A stretch of 64,000 bases of DNA from Actinoplanes solisilvae. GTDB taxonomy: Bacteria; Actinomycetota; Actinomycetes; Mycobacteriales; Micromonosporaceae. The notes beneath the pieces were generated by a model. That model did not search any database. It was not told the origin of the DNA and saw only the letters and a program-made list of their open reading frames with translations. Shown piece by piece: positions 42,229-50,416 of the stretch. Positions within the stretch are counted from its first letter, which is position 1. Each line of letters begins with the position of its first letter. The stretch lies in NCBI RefSeq assembly GCF_003999975.1, contig NZ_RJAC01000027.1:1-64000 (forward strand), in the 5' to 3' direction. The position numbers and the translations under genes were made by a program.

Positions 42229-43665
42229 GTGCGGAAGCGGGTTGCGGTCATCGGCGGCGGCATCGCCGGGCTGGCGGCCGCCGTGCGGCTGCGTGACCTG
42301 ACCCCGCCCGACACCGAGATCATTGTGTACGAGCAGAGCGGCGCCCTCGGCGGCAAGCTGCGCACCGGCGAGCTGGCCGGCGTGACCGTCGAGCGCGGCG
42401 CCGAGTCGTTCCTCATGACCGGCAGCGACGGTGCCGAGTCGGCCGCCGTCGCCCTGGTCAAGCGGCTGGGCCTGGAAAGCGCCCTGGTGCACCCGCTCAA
42501 GGTGCCCGCGGCCCTGGCCTTCGGCGGGCAGCTCGCCCCGATGCCGGCCGGCACGCTCGTCGGCGTGCCCGGCGACCTCTCGAAGCTGGGCGGCGTCGCC
42601 CACGTCGACCCCGGCCACGACGTCGACGACGGCCGCCCGCTGCTGGCCGAGGGCACCGACGTCGCGGTCGGCGCGCTGGTCCGCCAGCGCTACGGCGACG
42701 AGGTCGTCGACCGCCTGGTCGACCCGATGCTGGGCGGTGTCTACGCCGGCCGCGCCGACCGGCTCTCCCTCGACGTGACGATGCCCCAGCTCGCGCGCAC
42801 CGCCCGCGTCGAGCACACGCTGGTCGCGGCCGTCCGGGCCGCGCAGGCGGCGAGCGGGCGGGTGCCCGGCCGGCCGGTCTTCGGCGCGCTCGACGGCGGT
42901 CTGAGCCGCCTGGTCGGCGCGGCCGCCACGGCCAGCGGCGCCCGCATCAGCCTGGGCCTGCCCGTCCGCGAGATCGCCCGCACCGCCCACGGCTGGCGCC
43001 TGCTGCTGGGCCCGGCCGCGACACCGCCCGGCCCGTCCGTGCGCAACGCCGGGGCCACCGCGGGCGCCGACCTGGTTCCGCAGACCGACGACGTCGACGC
43101 TGTCGTGCTGGCCGTCCCCGCGAAACCGTCGTCTCGGCTGCTCGCCACGATCGCGCCGGTCGCGGCCGAGGCCGTCGGCGAGCTCGACTACGCGAGCGTC
43201 GCGCTGCTCGCCCTCGCCCTGCCGCCTGGCACGCCGCTGCCCGATCTGAGCGGCTTCCTGGTGCCCCCGAGCGAGGGCACACTGGTCAAGGCGGCCACGT
43301 TTGTGACCAGCAAGTGGACGCGCCCCGAGGGCAGCCCGGTGATCGTGCGCGTGTCGCTGGGCCGGGCCGGCGAACAGGAACGCCTCCAGTTCGACGACGC
43401 GGTGCTGACCGAGCGGGCGCAAGGCGAGCTGGGTGAGTTGCTCGGCGGTGAGCTGCCGCCCCCGGTCGCCACCTGGGTGCAGCGCTGGGGCGGCGGCCTG
43501 CCGCAGTACGCGCCGGGTCACCTCGACCGGCTCGCCACCGCGCGGGCCGCGTTGCCGCCGGGGCTGGTGCTGGCCGGGGCGGCCTTCGACGGGGTCGGCA
43601 TCCCGGCCTGTGTGGCGAGCGGCGAACGAGCGGCCGAAGACTTGGGTAAGAGCTGGGCCGCGTGA
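42229..43665 (+). CDS. hemY: coproporphyrinogen III oxidase / protoporphyrinogen oxidase, HemY type
   Basis: A 478-residue FAD-dependent oxidase. The FAD-binding GGGIAGLAAAVRL loop is at residues 9-21, followed by the VYEQSGALGGKLRT segment, and VERGAESFL; the C-terminal FAD motif is LAGAAFDGVGIPACVASG. With HemQ next to it, it most probably oxidises coproporphyrinogen III to coproporphyrin III (CgoX activity) as in the coproporphyrin-dependent pathway of Gram-positive bacteria. GTG 42229 follows GGAAGG. Confidence 0.92.
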   Translation: MRKRVAVIGGGIAGLAAAVRLRDLTPPDTEIIVYEQSGALGGKLRTGELAGVTVERGAESFLMTGSDGAESAAVALVKRLGLESALVHPLKVPAALAFGGQLAPMPAGTLVGVPGDLSKLGGVAHVDPGHDVDDGRPLLAEGTDVAVGALVRQRYGDEVVDRLVDPMLGGVYAGRADRLSLDVTMPQLARTARVEHTLVAAVRAAQAASGRVPGRPVFGALDGGLSRLVGAAATASGARISLGLPVREIARTAHGWRLLLGPAATPPGPSVRNAGATAGADLVPQTDDVDAVVLAVPAKPSSRLLATIAPVAAEAVGELDYASVALLALALPPGTPLPDLSGFLVPPSEGTLVKAATFVTSKWTRPEGSPVIVRVSLGRAGEQERLQFDDAVLTERAQGELGELLGGELPPPVATWVQRWGGGLPQYAPGHLDRLATARAALPPGLVLAGAAFDGVGIPACVASGERAAEDLGKSWAA

Positions 43666-43688
43666 GCGGCGGGGACGGAAGGGCCGAG

Positions 43689-44435
43689 ATGAGCGAGCAG
43701 ACGAACGCGGCGCGGATCAACGAGCTGAACGCGACGATCCGGTACACGATGTGGTCGGTGTTCCGGGCCGAGTCGCCCCTGCCGGCGCTGCGCGAAGAGC
43801 TGGCCGGTGAGGTCGACGGCCTCTTCGAGCAGCTCTCCGCCCATCCAACCGCCCCGCCCACCACCCAAAAGCAGACTGAAGGCCGAGCCGACGTGACGAT
43901 CCGGGGCACGTACGACGTCTCGGGTCTTCGGGCCGACGCCGACCTGATGATCTGGTGGCACTCAAGCTCGCCCGACGCGCTCCAGGAGGCGTACTCGCTG
44001 TTCCGTCGCACCGCCCTGGGCCGTCACCTGGCCCCGGTCTGGTCGCAGATGGCGCTGCACCGGCCGGCTGAGTTCAACAAGAGTCACCTGCCCGCCTTCC
44101 TGGCCGGCGAGGAGGCGCGCCCGTACATCTGCGTCTACCCGTTCGTGCGCTCCTACGAGTGGTACCTGCTGCCCGACGAGGAGCGCCGCGGCATGCTGGC
44201 CGAGCACGGTCGCATGGCCCGCGGCTACCCCGACGTGCGCGCCAACACCGTGGCGTCGTTCGCGCTGGGTGACTACGAGTGGATGCTGGCCTTCGAGGCG
44301 GACGAGCTCTATCGCATCGTCGACCTGATGCGCGACCTGCGGGCGTCGACGGCGCGGCGGCACGTGCGCGAGGAGGTCCCGTTCTACACGGGCCGCCGTC
44401 GCTCGATGAGCGAGCTGGTCACGACGCTGCCCTAG
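43689..44435 (+). CDS. hemQ: coproheme decarboxylase HemQ (ChdC)
   Basis: A 248-residue member of the chlorite-dismutase-like family that decarboxylates coproheme III to haem b with hydrogen peroxide. The segment EEARPYICVYPFVRSYEWYLL includes the conserved YP...KxxxWY-type region around the active-site Tyr (shown here only in part: YPFVRSYEWY), and RRTALGRHLAPVW and LRDLRASTARRHV are family-like. ATG 43689 is preferred because GGAAGGG is five bases upstream; GTG 43662, overlapping the hemY stop, is possible. Its 3' end overlaps the convergent acetyltransferase gene by 17 bp. Confidence 0.92.
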   Translation: MSEQTNAARINELNATIRYTMWSVFRAESPLPALREELAGEVDGLFEQLSAHPTAPPTTQKQTEGRADVTIRGTYDVSGLRADADLMIWWHSSSPDALQEAYSLFRRTALGRHLAPVWSQMALHRPAEFNKSHLPAFLAGEEARPYICVYPFVRSYEWYLLPDEERRGMLAEHGRMARGYPDVRANTVASFALGDYEWMLAFEADELYRIVDLMRDLRASTARRHVREEVPFYTGRRRSMSELVTTLP

Positions 44436-44868
44436 CCATGGGGATGTGCGGAATGCCGTCTTCGAGGAATTCCGGGCCCGTCTGCACGAATCCATATTTG
44501 GCGTAAAACTTCGCGAGATGCGCCTGGGCGTCGAGAACGCTCGGGCGGTTCCCGATCACGACCAGGGCCTCCTCGATCAGGCGGCCGGCCAGCCCGGCGC
44601 CGCGCGCGCTGCGGGCGGTCACGACACGGCCGATCCGTTGCACGTCGCCGTCGTCCAGGATGCGTACGTATGCCCTGATCTCGCCGTCGCGGGAGAACCA
44701 CAGGTGGCGTGTTCCGGGCTCGTCGTCGCGTCCGTCGAGGTCGCCGTAAGCGCACTCCTGCTCGACCACGAAGACGTCGGCGCGCAGTTTGAGAATCGCG
44801 TAGAGGGTAGTTGTGTCAAGGCCGCGGAAGGACGCCGTGCGAAGTTCGTCGTGGGGTTCCGGAAGCAT
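44419..44868 (-). CDS. GNAT-family N-acetyltransferase, ElaA-like
   Basis: A 149-residue ElaA-type acetyltransferase. LYAILKLRADVFVVEQECAY is the family N-terminal signature, and the acetyl-CoA loop is RIGRVVTARSARGAGLAGRL. FYAKYGFVQTGPEFLEDGIPH closes the domain. Substrate unknown. ATG 44868 has TACTCT (44875-44880) six bases upstream. Confidence 0.9.
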   Translation of the reverse strand: MLPEPHDELRTASFRGLDTTTLYAILKLRADVFVVEQECAYGDLDGRDDEPGTRHLWFSRDGEIRAYVRILDDGDVQRIGRVVTARSARGAGLAGRLIEEALVVIGNRPSVLDAQAHLAKFYAKYGFVQTGPEFLEDGIPHIPMARAAS

Positions 44869-44949
44869 CCCGAAAGAGTATTCGGCGCGTCGTCACCCGT
44901 ATCGCGGGCTGCCGTTATAGAGATGGAAGCCCGAGCTGTGGAGGCCTTG

Positions 44950-45225
44950 ATGATCAAGAGGAACAAGCTCTTCGGCAACAAGACGCGGGTGACCTTCTGC
45001 CTGCCGTCCGATCAGCCGAACGGGCCGGTGAGCGTCGTCGGCACGTTCAACGGCTGGGAGCCGGGCAAGCACGAACTCAAGCCGCGCCGCGACGGCACCC
45101 GCACGGTCAGCGTCACCGTGCCGGCGGGTCACTACCAGTTCCGCTATCTGGCCAGCGACGGGCACTGGTTCGACGACGACCACGCCGACGCGGTCGGCCC
45201 ACATGGTGGCGAACTGCTGGTCTGA
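44950..45225 (+). CDS. stand-alone CBM48 / isoamylase early-set domain protein
   Basis: A 91-residue protein consisting of a single E-set immunoglobulin-like domain. GPVSVVGTFNGWEPGKHEL and GHYQFRYLASDGHWFDDDHAD match the carbohydrate-binding module 48 found in glycogen-branching enzymes and AMPK beta subunits. With no catalytic domain it may bind alpha-glucan or a partner enzyme. ATG 44950 has GGAGG five bases upstream; the open frame to 44446 is antisense to the acetyltransferase. Confidence 0.85.
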   Translation: MIKRNKLFGNKTRVTFCLPSDQPNGPVSVVGTFNGWEPGKHELKPRRDGTRTVSVTVPAGHYQFRYLASDGHWFDDDHADAVGPHGGELLV

Positions 45226-45243
45226 GACGAGGCCCACCTCGTC
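45226..45243 (+). terminator. terminator of the CBM48 gene
   Basis: GACGAGG (45226-45232) and CCTCGTC (45237-45243) form a 7-bp stem with a four-base loop directly after the stop codon, followed by GTTT. Confidence 0.7.
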
Positions 45244-45310
45244 GTTTCAGCCCCCACCTCGGGGGGATCTTGCTTGACTGGGCAAGCATCGATCCGAGGG
45301 GGGAACCATC

Positions 45311-45919
45311 ATGGCGCAGGTCAAGCTGGCCGTCATCTACTACTCGTCCACCGGCACCGTTCACAAGATGGCCGTACGCGCGGCCGAGGCGGGCGAGAAA
45401 GCGGGCGCCGAGGTGCGCCTTCGTCAGGTCACCGAACTGGCGCCGGCCGAGGCGATCGCCTCGAACGCCGCGTGGAGCCAGCACTTCGACCGTACGAAGA
45501 ACGAGCCGAGGGCGACCGCGGACGACGTGGTCTGGGCCGACGCCGTGCTCTTCGGCTCGCCGACCCGCTACGGCAACGTGACCAGCCAGCTCAAGCAGTT
45601 CCTGGACACGCTCGGCCCGCAGTGGCAGCAGGGGCTGCTCGCCGACAAGGTCTACGCCGGCTTCACGGCGACGATGACGGCGCACGGCGGCCAGGAGTCG
45701 ACGCTGCTGGCGCTCTACAACACGATCCATCACTTCGGCGGCATCATCGCGGCGCCCGGTTACACCGACCCGCTCAAGTTCGCGGACGGGAACCCGTACG
45801 GCGTCTCGCATGTGACCGGAGGGAACAATGACGCCCCGCTGGGCGACAACGAGTACGCCGCTCTGGACCACTTGGCGCAGCGGGTCGTTCGCATCGCGAG
45901 CAAGCTGAAAAGCGAATAA
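45311..45919 (+). CDS. wrbA: NAD(P)H:quinone oxidoreductase, WrbA type
   Basis: A 202-residue flavodoxin-like FMN enzyme reducing quinones by two electrons. IYYSSTGTVHKMA is the phosphate-binding loop, FGSPTRYGNVTSQLKQFLD and FTATMTAHGGQESTLLALYNTIHHFGG (split here as two motifs) are the WrbA signatures. ATG 45311 follows GAGGGGGG. Confidence 0.93.
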   Translation: MAQVKLAVIYYSSTGTVHKMAVRAAEAGEKAGAEVRLRQVTELAPAEAIASNAAWSQHFDRTKNEPRATADDVVWADAVLFGSPTRYGNVTSQLKQFLDTLGPQWQQGLLADKVYAGFTATMTAHGGQESTLLALYNTIHHFGGIIAAPGYTDPLKFADGNPYGVSHVTGGNNDAPLGDNEYAALDHLAQRVVRIASKLKSE

Positions 45920-45948
45920 AACTACTCATCTTTCGCTAACGTGATCGC

Positions 45949-46206
45949 ATGACCACGTACGAGACTTTGGACCTGCATACGCGGGTGGCCCGCTACGAGG
46001 CGGCCGTCGAGGAACTGCGTTCGGCTCACCAGGACGTCCGGGTCGTCCTGCAGGACCAGGTGCTCTACGAGCGCTGGCACCAGCTGGGCGCCGACCTCGG
46101 CTTCGTGACCGGGGCGAACGGCTCGCCGGTCACCACCGGACAGCAACACGATCTGCAGGGTCTCAACCAGCAGATCCCTCAGATGTCGGAATCCTGGGCG
46201 AGCTGA
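45949..46206 (+). CDS. small protein of unknown function
   Basis: An 85-residue, mostly helical and hydrophilic protein (VARYEAAVEELRSAHQDVRV) with no recognised domain. TAACGT (45937-45942) lies six bases before the ATG and there is no ribosome-binding site. A strong hairpin follows at 46289-46318. Confidence 0.6.
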   Translation: MTTYETLDLHTRVARYEAAVEELRSAHQDVRVVLQDQVLYERWHQLGADLGFVTGANGSPVTTGQQHDLQGLNQQIPQMSESWAS

Positions 46207-46288
46207 CAGGCTGCACGTTGATCGTCATTCCCGGGCCACCTGGGCGGGTGACGATGAAGCCCGGTTGCCGGCCGCACCGGGCACGTGG

Positions 46289-46318
46289 GGTGTGGGCGCC
46301 ACGACTGGCGCCCACACC
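46289..46318 (+). terminator. 13-bp hairpin before thyA
   Basis: GGTGTGGGCGCCA (46289-46301) and TGGCGCCCACACC (46306-46318) form a perfect stem with a CGAC loop. It most likely ends the small-protein transcript; being 40 bases before thyA it lies upstream of the presumed thyA transcription start. No U-tract. Confidence 0.75.
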
Positions 46319-46357
46319 TGCGCCGGTCCGGCCCGCGAGGCGGGTATTTTGGCTGCC

Positions 46358-47158
46358 ATGCCCGTCGACACCCAGTACGAGGACCTGTTACGCCGGGTCC
46401 TGGCCACCGGCACCCCCAAGAGCGACCGCACCGGCACCGGCACGGTCAGCCTGTTCGGCGAGCGCCTGCGCTACGACCTGTCGGCCGGCTTCCCGCTGAT
46501 CACGACCAAGCGGGTGCACTTTAAGTCGGTCGCCGTCGAGTTGCTGTGGTTCCTGCGCGGCGACAGCAACGTCGCATGGCTGCGCGACCAGGGCGTGACG
46601 ATCTGGGACGAGTGGGCCTCGGAGTCCGGTGAGCTCGGCCCGGTCTACGGCGTGCAGTGGCGCTCGTGGCCCACGCCCGACGGTGGGCACGTCGACCAGA
46701 TCAGCAGCGTGCTCGAGACGCTGCGCCGCGACCCCGACTCGCGCCGCATGATCGTCTCGGCGTGGAACGTGGCCGAGCTGCCCGAGATGGCGCTCGCGCC
46801 GTGCCACGCGATGTTCCAGTTCTACGTGGCCGACGGCCGGCTCTCCTGCCAGCTCTACCAGCGCAGCGCCGACCTGTTCCTGGGTGTGCCGTTCAACGTG
46901 GCCAGCTATGCCCTGCTCACCCGCATGGTCGCCGACCAGGTCGGGCTGCTGCCGGGCGACTTCATCTGGGTCGGTGGCGATTGTCACATCTACAACAATC
47001 ACGTCGACCAGGTGCGTGAGCAGCTCTCTCGCGAGGCCTACGAGTTCCCCCAGCTCGAGCTCGCCCCGGCCGCGTCGCTCTTCGACTACAAATACGAAGA
47101 CTTCACGGTCGTCGACTACAAGCACCACCCGGCCCTGCGCGCCCCGGTCGCCGTATGA
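46358..47158 (+). CDS. thyA: thymidylate synthase
   Basis: A 266-residue ThyA making dTMP from dUMP with methylene-THF. The nucleophile is Cys149 (ALAPCHAMFQFYV); RTGTGTVSLFG, the LLWFLRGDSN folate site and CQLYQRSADLFLGVPFN are also seen. ATG 46358 has TATTTT (46345-46350) seven bases upstream. Its stop overlaps the folA start (ATGA), coupling production of dihydrofolate to its reduction. Confidence 0.96.
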   Translation: MPVDTQYEDLLRRVLATGTPKSDRTGTGTVSLFGERLRYDLSAGFPLITTKRVHFKSVAVELLWFLRGDSNVAWLRDQGVTIWDEWASESGELGPVYGVQWRSWPTPDGGHVDQISSVLETLRRDPDSRRMIVSAWNVAELPEMALAPCHAMFQFYVADGRLSCQLYQRSADLFLGVPFNVASYALLTRMVADQVGLLPGDFIWVGGDCHIYNNHVDQVREQLSREAYEFPQLELAPAASLFDYKYEDFTVVDYKHHPALRAPVAV

Positions 47159-47649
47159 CGCTGCACATGGTCTGGGCCGAGGCCCGCGACCGGGTGGTCG
47201 GCGCGAATGGCGAGATCCCGTGGCGTCTCCCGGAAGATCAGGCGACGTTCCGGCAGCGTACGACCGGGGCGACCGTGGTGATGGGCCGAGCGACCTGGGA
47301 CTCGCTTCCCGCCCGCTTCCGCCCGCTGCCGGGCCGGCGCAACGTCGTGCTGACCCGCGACCCGTCGTGGGCGGCGCCCGGGGCCGAGGTCGCGCACTCG
47401 GTCGACGAGATCGACGTGAGTGGTGAGGTCTGGGTCATAGGAGGAGAGTCGATCTACTACTCTTTCCTCCCGCGAGCGGAGCACATCCTCCGAACGCGCA
47501 TCGACTTGGATATTTCGGGCGATACTCGAGCACCCGCTTTGGGTGACGAGTGGGTCGTCACCTCGTCCACCGGCTGGCAGACTTCTCAGGGCGGATTGCG
47601 CTACGTCACCGAGGATCTGACTCGCGGTGGAGGAAGCGACCCCGCCTGA
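47155..47649 (+). CDS. folA: dihydrofolate reductase
   Basis: A 164-residue DHFR regenerating tetrahydrofolate for ThyA. HMVWAEARDRVVGANGEIPWRLPED carries the Met20-loop and the catalytic Asp region, followed by VVMGRATWDSLP and the NADPH-binding VIGGESIYYSFLP. Position directly after thyA, with a four-base overlap, is the classical arrangement. Confidence 0.94.
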   Translation: MTLHMVWAEARDRVVGANGEIPWRLPEDQATFRQRTTGATVVMGRATWDSLPARFRPLPGRRNVVLTRDPSWAAPGAEVAHSVDEIDVSGEVWVIGGESIYYSFLPRAEHILRTRIDLDISGDTRAPALGDEWVVTSSTGWQTSQGGLRYVTEDLTRGGGSDPA

Positions 47650-47674
47650 CGCGAGCTTTTCATGAGAGGGCGCC

Positions 47675-48676
47675 ATGCCGCGGAGTCTCGAGTCCCCGTT
47701 GACGTTGTCGGTGGTGACGCCGATGTTCAACGAGCGCGAGGCCGTCGACCACTTCGTCGCCCGCCTGCGGCCGGTGCTCGACGGGCTGGGCGAGACCTAC
47801 GAGGTCGTGGCGGTCGACGACGGCAGCACCGACGCGACCGTGGCGCGCCTGCTGCAGTTGCGAGCCGACTGGCCGGCCCTGCGCGTGGTGTCGCTGCGCC
47901 GCAACGTCGGCCACCAGACCGCGCTGCGGGCCGGGCTGAAATCCGCCCGCGGCGACTACGTCGTCAGCATCGACGCCGACCTGCAGGACCCGCCCGAGAC
48001 GATCGGCGAGATGCTGGCCAAGGCGCGCGCCGACGAGGTCGACGTCGTCTACGGCGTGCGCAGCGACCGCAGCACCGACTCGTCGTTCAAGCGCAACACC
48101 GCGGGCCTCTACTACTGGACGATGCGGCGCATGGTCGGCCCGTGGGTCAACGACCAGGCCGGCGACTTCCGGCTGATGTCGCGGGCCGTCGTCGACGTGC
48201 TCAACAGCCTGCCCGAGCCGCGTCCGGTCTATCGGCTCGTCGTGCCGTCGCTCGGTTTCTCCAGCGCCGAGGTCGCCTATGTGCGCGAGGAACGGGTCGC
48301 CGGCGAGACCAAATACCCGCTGAGCCGCATGATCCGGCTGACCTTCGACAGCGTGACCGGCTTCTCGGCCGCGCCGCTGCGCATCGCCACCTGGCTGGGC
48401 CTGCTCAGCTTCCTGATCTGCGTGGGGCTGATCGTCACCGGGCTGGTGGCCTGGGGCTCGGGCGGCGTCGTGCCCGGCTGGACGTCGCTCTACATCGCGG
48501 TGCTGCTGCTGGGTGGGGTGCAGCTCATCTGCCTGGGGCTGCTCGGCGAATACGTGGGCCGCATCTACATGGCCACGCAGCACCGGCCGCCCTACCTCGT
48601 CGGGTTCGACAGCGACACCGACACCACGCCTATCGAGGCTGCGGAGCGCGAGGAGTCCGAGCTTCCGGTGGTCTGA
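47675..48676 (+). CDS. polyprenyl-phosphate glycosyltransferase, GT2 (GtrB/DPM-like)
   Basis: A 333-residue family 2 glycosyltransferase. The catalytic domain shows VVTPMFNE, VAVDDGSTDAT, VSIDADLQDPPE (DxD) and FRLMSR; two C-terminal membrane helices (about 236-260 and 270-292) are as in GtrB enzymes that load a sugar on undecaprenyl phosphate. Donor sugar and product unknown. The ATG follows GAGAGGG. The last 47 bases overlap the convergent DUF3037 gene. Confidence 0.88.
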   Translation: MPRSLESPLTLSVVTPMFNEREAVDHFVARLRPVLDGLGETYEVVAVDDGSTDATVARLLQLRADWPALRVVSLRRNVGHQTALRAGLKSARGDYVVSIDADLQDPPETIGEMLAKARADEVDVVYGVRSDRSTDSSFKRNTAGLYYWTMRRMVGPWVNDQAGDFRLMSRAVVDVLNSLPEPRPVYRLVVPSLGFSSAEVAYVREERVAGETKYPLSRMIRLTFDSVTGFSAAPLRIATWLGLLSFLICVGLIVTGLVAWGSGGVVPGWTSLYIAVLLLGGVQLICLGLLGEYVGRIYMATQHRPPYLVGFDSDTDTTPIEAAEREESELPVV

Positions 48677-49037
48677 CCAGCAGCGTCACCAGGCGGCCGA
48701 GCTCGGCCCCGGGGTCGGCGGCCAGGCCCATGTGTACCGGTCCGGCCCGCAGCACCGTGCTGCGCGGCGCGACCAGCCAGCGGAACCGTTCGCCCAGGCT
48801 GATGTCGCCCGCCGCGCCCGCGCCGCCGCAGGTGGCGCCCCACGACATGAGCGCGGCCCGGATCGCCTCGACGTCGGCGCCCGGGTCGATCATCAGCAGG
48901 CGTTCCTCGTTCAGCTCGGTGCGGGCCTCGAGGAAGTCGAGCCGCTGGCAGTAGAGGATCACGCCCACGTTGATCAGCTCGCCGCGCTCGATGCGCGGAA
49001 CGGCTTGAATGACGGCGTACTCGTAGGGGACTCTCAC
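48630..49037 (-). CDS. DUF3037 protein, partner of the HipA-like kinase
   Basis: A 135-residue protein of family DUF3037: YEYAVIQAVPRIERGELINVGVILYC is the conserved N-terminal half. Its GTG overlaps the kinase stop (GTGA). DUF3037 genes are typically adjacent to single HipA-like kinase genes; the pair may form a unit, but its role is undescribed as far as I know. Confidence 0.82.
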   Translation of the reverse strand: MRVPYEYAVIQAVPRIERGELINVGVILYCQRLDFLEARTELNEERLLMIDPGADVEAIRAALMSWGATCGGAGAAGDISLGERFRWLVAPRSTVLRAGPVHMGLAADPGAELGRLVTLLVRPPEARTPRAPQPR

Positions 49038-49756
49038 GGCAGCCACGCCTCCGGGCGCTCGGCACGGGCGGAGAGATGGGCGACGTACGCCTCGCGGTCG
49101 CCGTCCTCCAGCCACTCGTCGGGGACCAGGGCGACGACCTCTTCGATCAGTTCGGGCGTCAGGCGCTCGGCCAGGGCGGGACCCTCGGTGGCGAGCTTTG
49201 TCGCGTACGGCTTCAGAACGTGGTCGTCCCACTTGTACGGACGGTGCACGACGGCCGACGCCCGTGGCCAATTGTGATGGAAGTAGAGCGTCGCACCGTG
49301 GTCGATCAGCCAGAGGTCGCCGTGCCAGATGAGCAGGTTGGGGTTGCGCCAGCTGCGGTCGACGTTCTCGACGAAGGCGTCGAAGGCGATCACGCGCGAG
49401 GCCAGGGCGTGGTCGACCGGGTGCACGACCGGGTCGTAGCCGAGCGCGCCGGGCAGGAAGTCCATGCCCAGGTTGGCGCCCGCGCTGGCCTTGATCAGCT
49501 CTTGAACCTCTTCGTCGGGCTCGGCGCGCGCGACGATCGGGTCGAGGTGGACGACGGTGAGCTCGGGGACCGGCAGCCCGAGGCGGCGGCCCAGCTCGCC
49601 CGAGATCACCTCGGCCACCAGGGCTCGGGGGCCCTGCCCGGCGCCGCGGAATTTCACCACGTAGGTGCCGAGGTCGTCGGCCTCGACCACGCCGGGCAGC
49701 GAGCCACCCTCACGCAGCGGGGTGACGTAACGAATCGCGGTGACCTCTCGTAGCAC
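49034..49756 (-). CDS. HipA-like kinase (single-domain)
   Basis: A 240-residue protein, about half the length of the persistence toxin HipA and lacking its N-terminal subdomain. Kinase residues can be placed: TYVVKFRGAGQGPRALVAEV (Lys35), DAFVENVDRSWRNPNLLIW (Asp133, Asn138) and the metal-binding LIDHG (Asp152). There is no HipB-type antitoxin gene nearby; the partner is DUF3037. GTG 49756 has TAGGGT (49763-49768) six bases upstream. The substrate is unknown. Confidence 0.82.
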   Translation of the reverse strand: MLREVTAIRYVTPLREGGSLPGVVEADDLGTYVVKFRGAGQGPRALVAEVISGELGRRLGLPVPELTVVHLDPIVARAEPDEEVQELIKASAGANLGMDFLPGALGYDPVVHPVDHALASRVIAFDAFVENVDRSWRNPNLLIWHGDLWLIDHGATLYFHHNWPRASAVVHRPYKWDDHVLKPYATKLATEGPALAERLTPELIEEVVALVPDEWLEDGDREAYVAHLSARAERPEAWLP

Positions 49757-49765
49757 CCCGCAACC

Positions 49766-50323
49766 CTAATCGGTGCTGTTCGGCCCCTGCTTACGGAGTT
49801 CGTCGACCCGGGTCATGGCGCTGCGCAGGTCGGCCAGCCACGCGTCGGTGTTCTGGCCGACGAGCTTGACGCACCAGGCCAGCGCCTCGGAGCGGGAACG
49901 GGCCACGCCGGCGTCGACCAGCGTGTCGAGGATCTGCCGCTCGGGCTGGCGCAACCGGGTCATGACCGGTGCGGCCAGGTGGGTGAAGAGCTCGTTGGTG
50001 TCGCCGCAGCGCACGCCCCAGGCGACCTTGCGCTGATAGCGGTGCTCGATCTGGCGGGCCACCCGCATGCGGTCCTGCCGGGTGTCCTCGCGGAACTGGT
50101 TGACGCGGCCGGCCTGGGCGGCGGCCCGGTCGGCCTCGGTGGCGTCGGCGCCCAGGTCGGGCGCGGCGACCCGGCCCCAAATGATGATCTCGTCACGGTC
50201 GACGACGACCTCGGGCCGCTCGGTGAACCAGCCGTCCTGAACGGCCCCGGCGATCCAGGCGGCGGCGTCGTCGGCGCTCGGCGGCTCGACCCGGCCGGTC
50301 GGTGGTGCATTACGAAAACGCAT
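49766..50323 (-). CDS. conserved hypothetical actinobacterial protein
   Basis: A 185-residue soluble protein, MRFRNAPPTGRVEPPSADDA at the start, with WIAGAVQDGWFTERPEVVVDRDEIIIWG and a helical C-terminal half (LVDAGVARSRSEALAWCVKLV) somewhat like a ribbon-helix-helix/antitoxin-type helix pair. I do not recognise the family. ATG 50323 has a perfect GGGGAGG; the open frame to 51058 runs antisense to the ligase gene. It lies nine bases upstream of the HipA-like gene start. Confidence 0.7.
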   Translation of the reverse strand: MRFRNAPPTGRVEPPSADDAAAWIAGAVQDGWFTERPEVVVDRDEIIIWGRVAAPDLGADATEADRAAAQAGRVNQFREDTRQDRMRVARQIEHRYQRKVAWGVRCGDTNELFTHLAAPVMTRLRQPERQILDTLVDAGVARSRSEALAWCVKLVGQNTDAWLADLRSAMTRVDELRKQGPNSTD

Positions 50324-50416
50324 GATCTTCCTCCCCGGTGCAACGTTGATTACATGATTACACCGTTGCGTCCGAAACGGCCAGCGGAAAGCGGGGCCGA
50401 GAGGCAGACTGGGACG

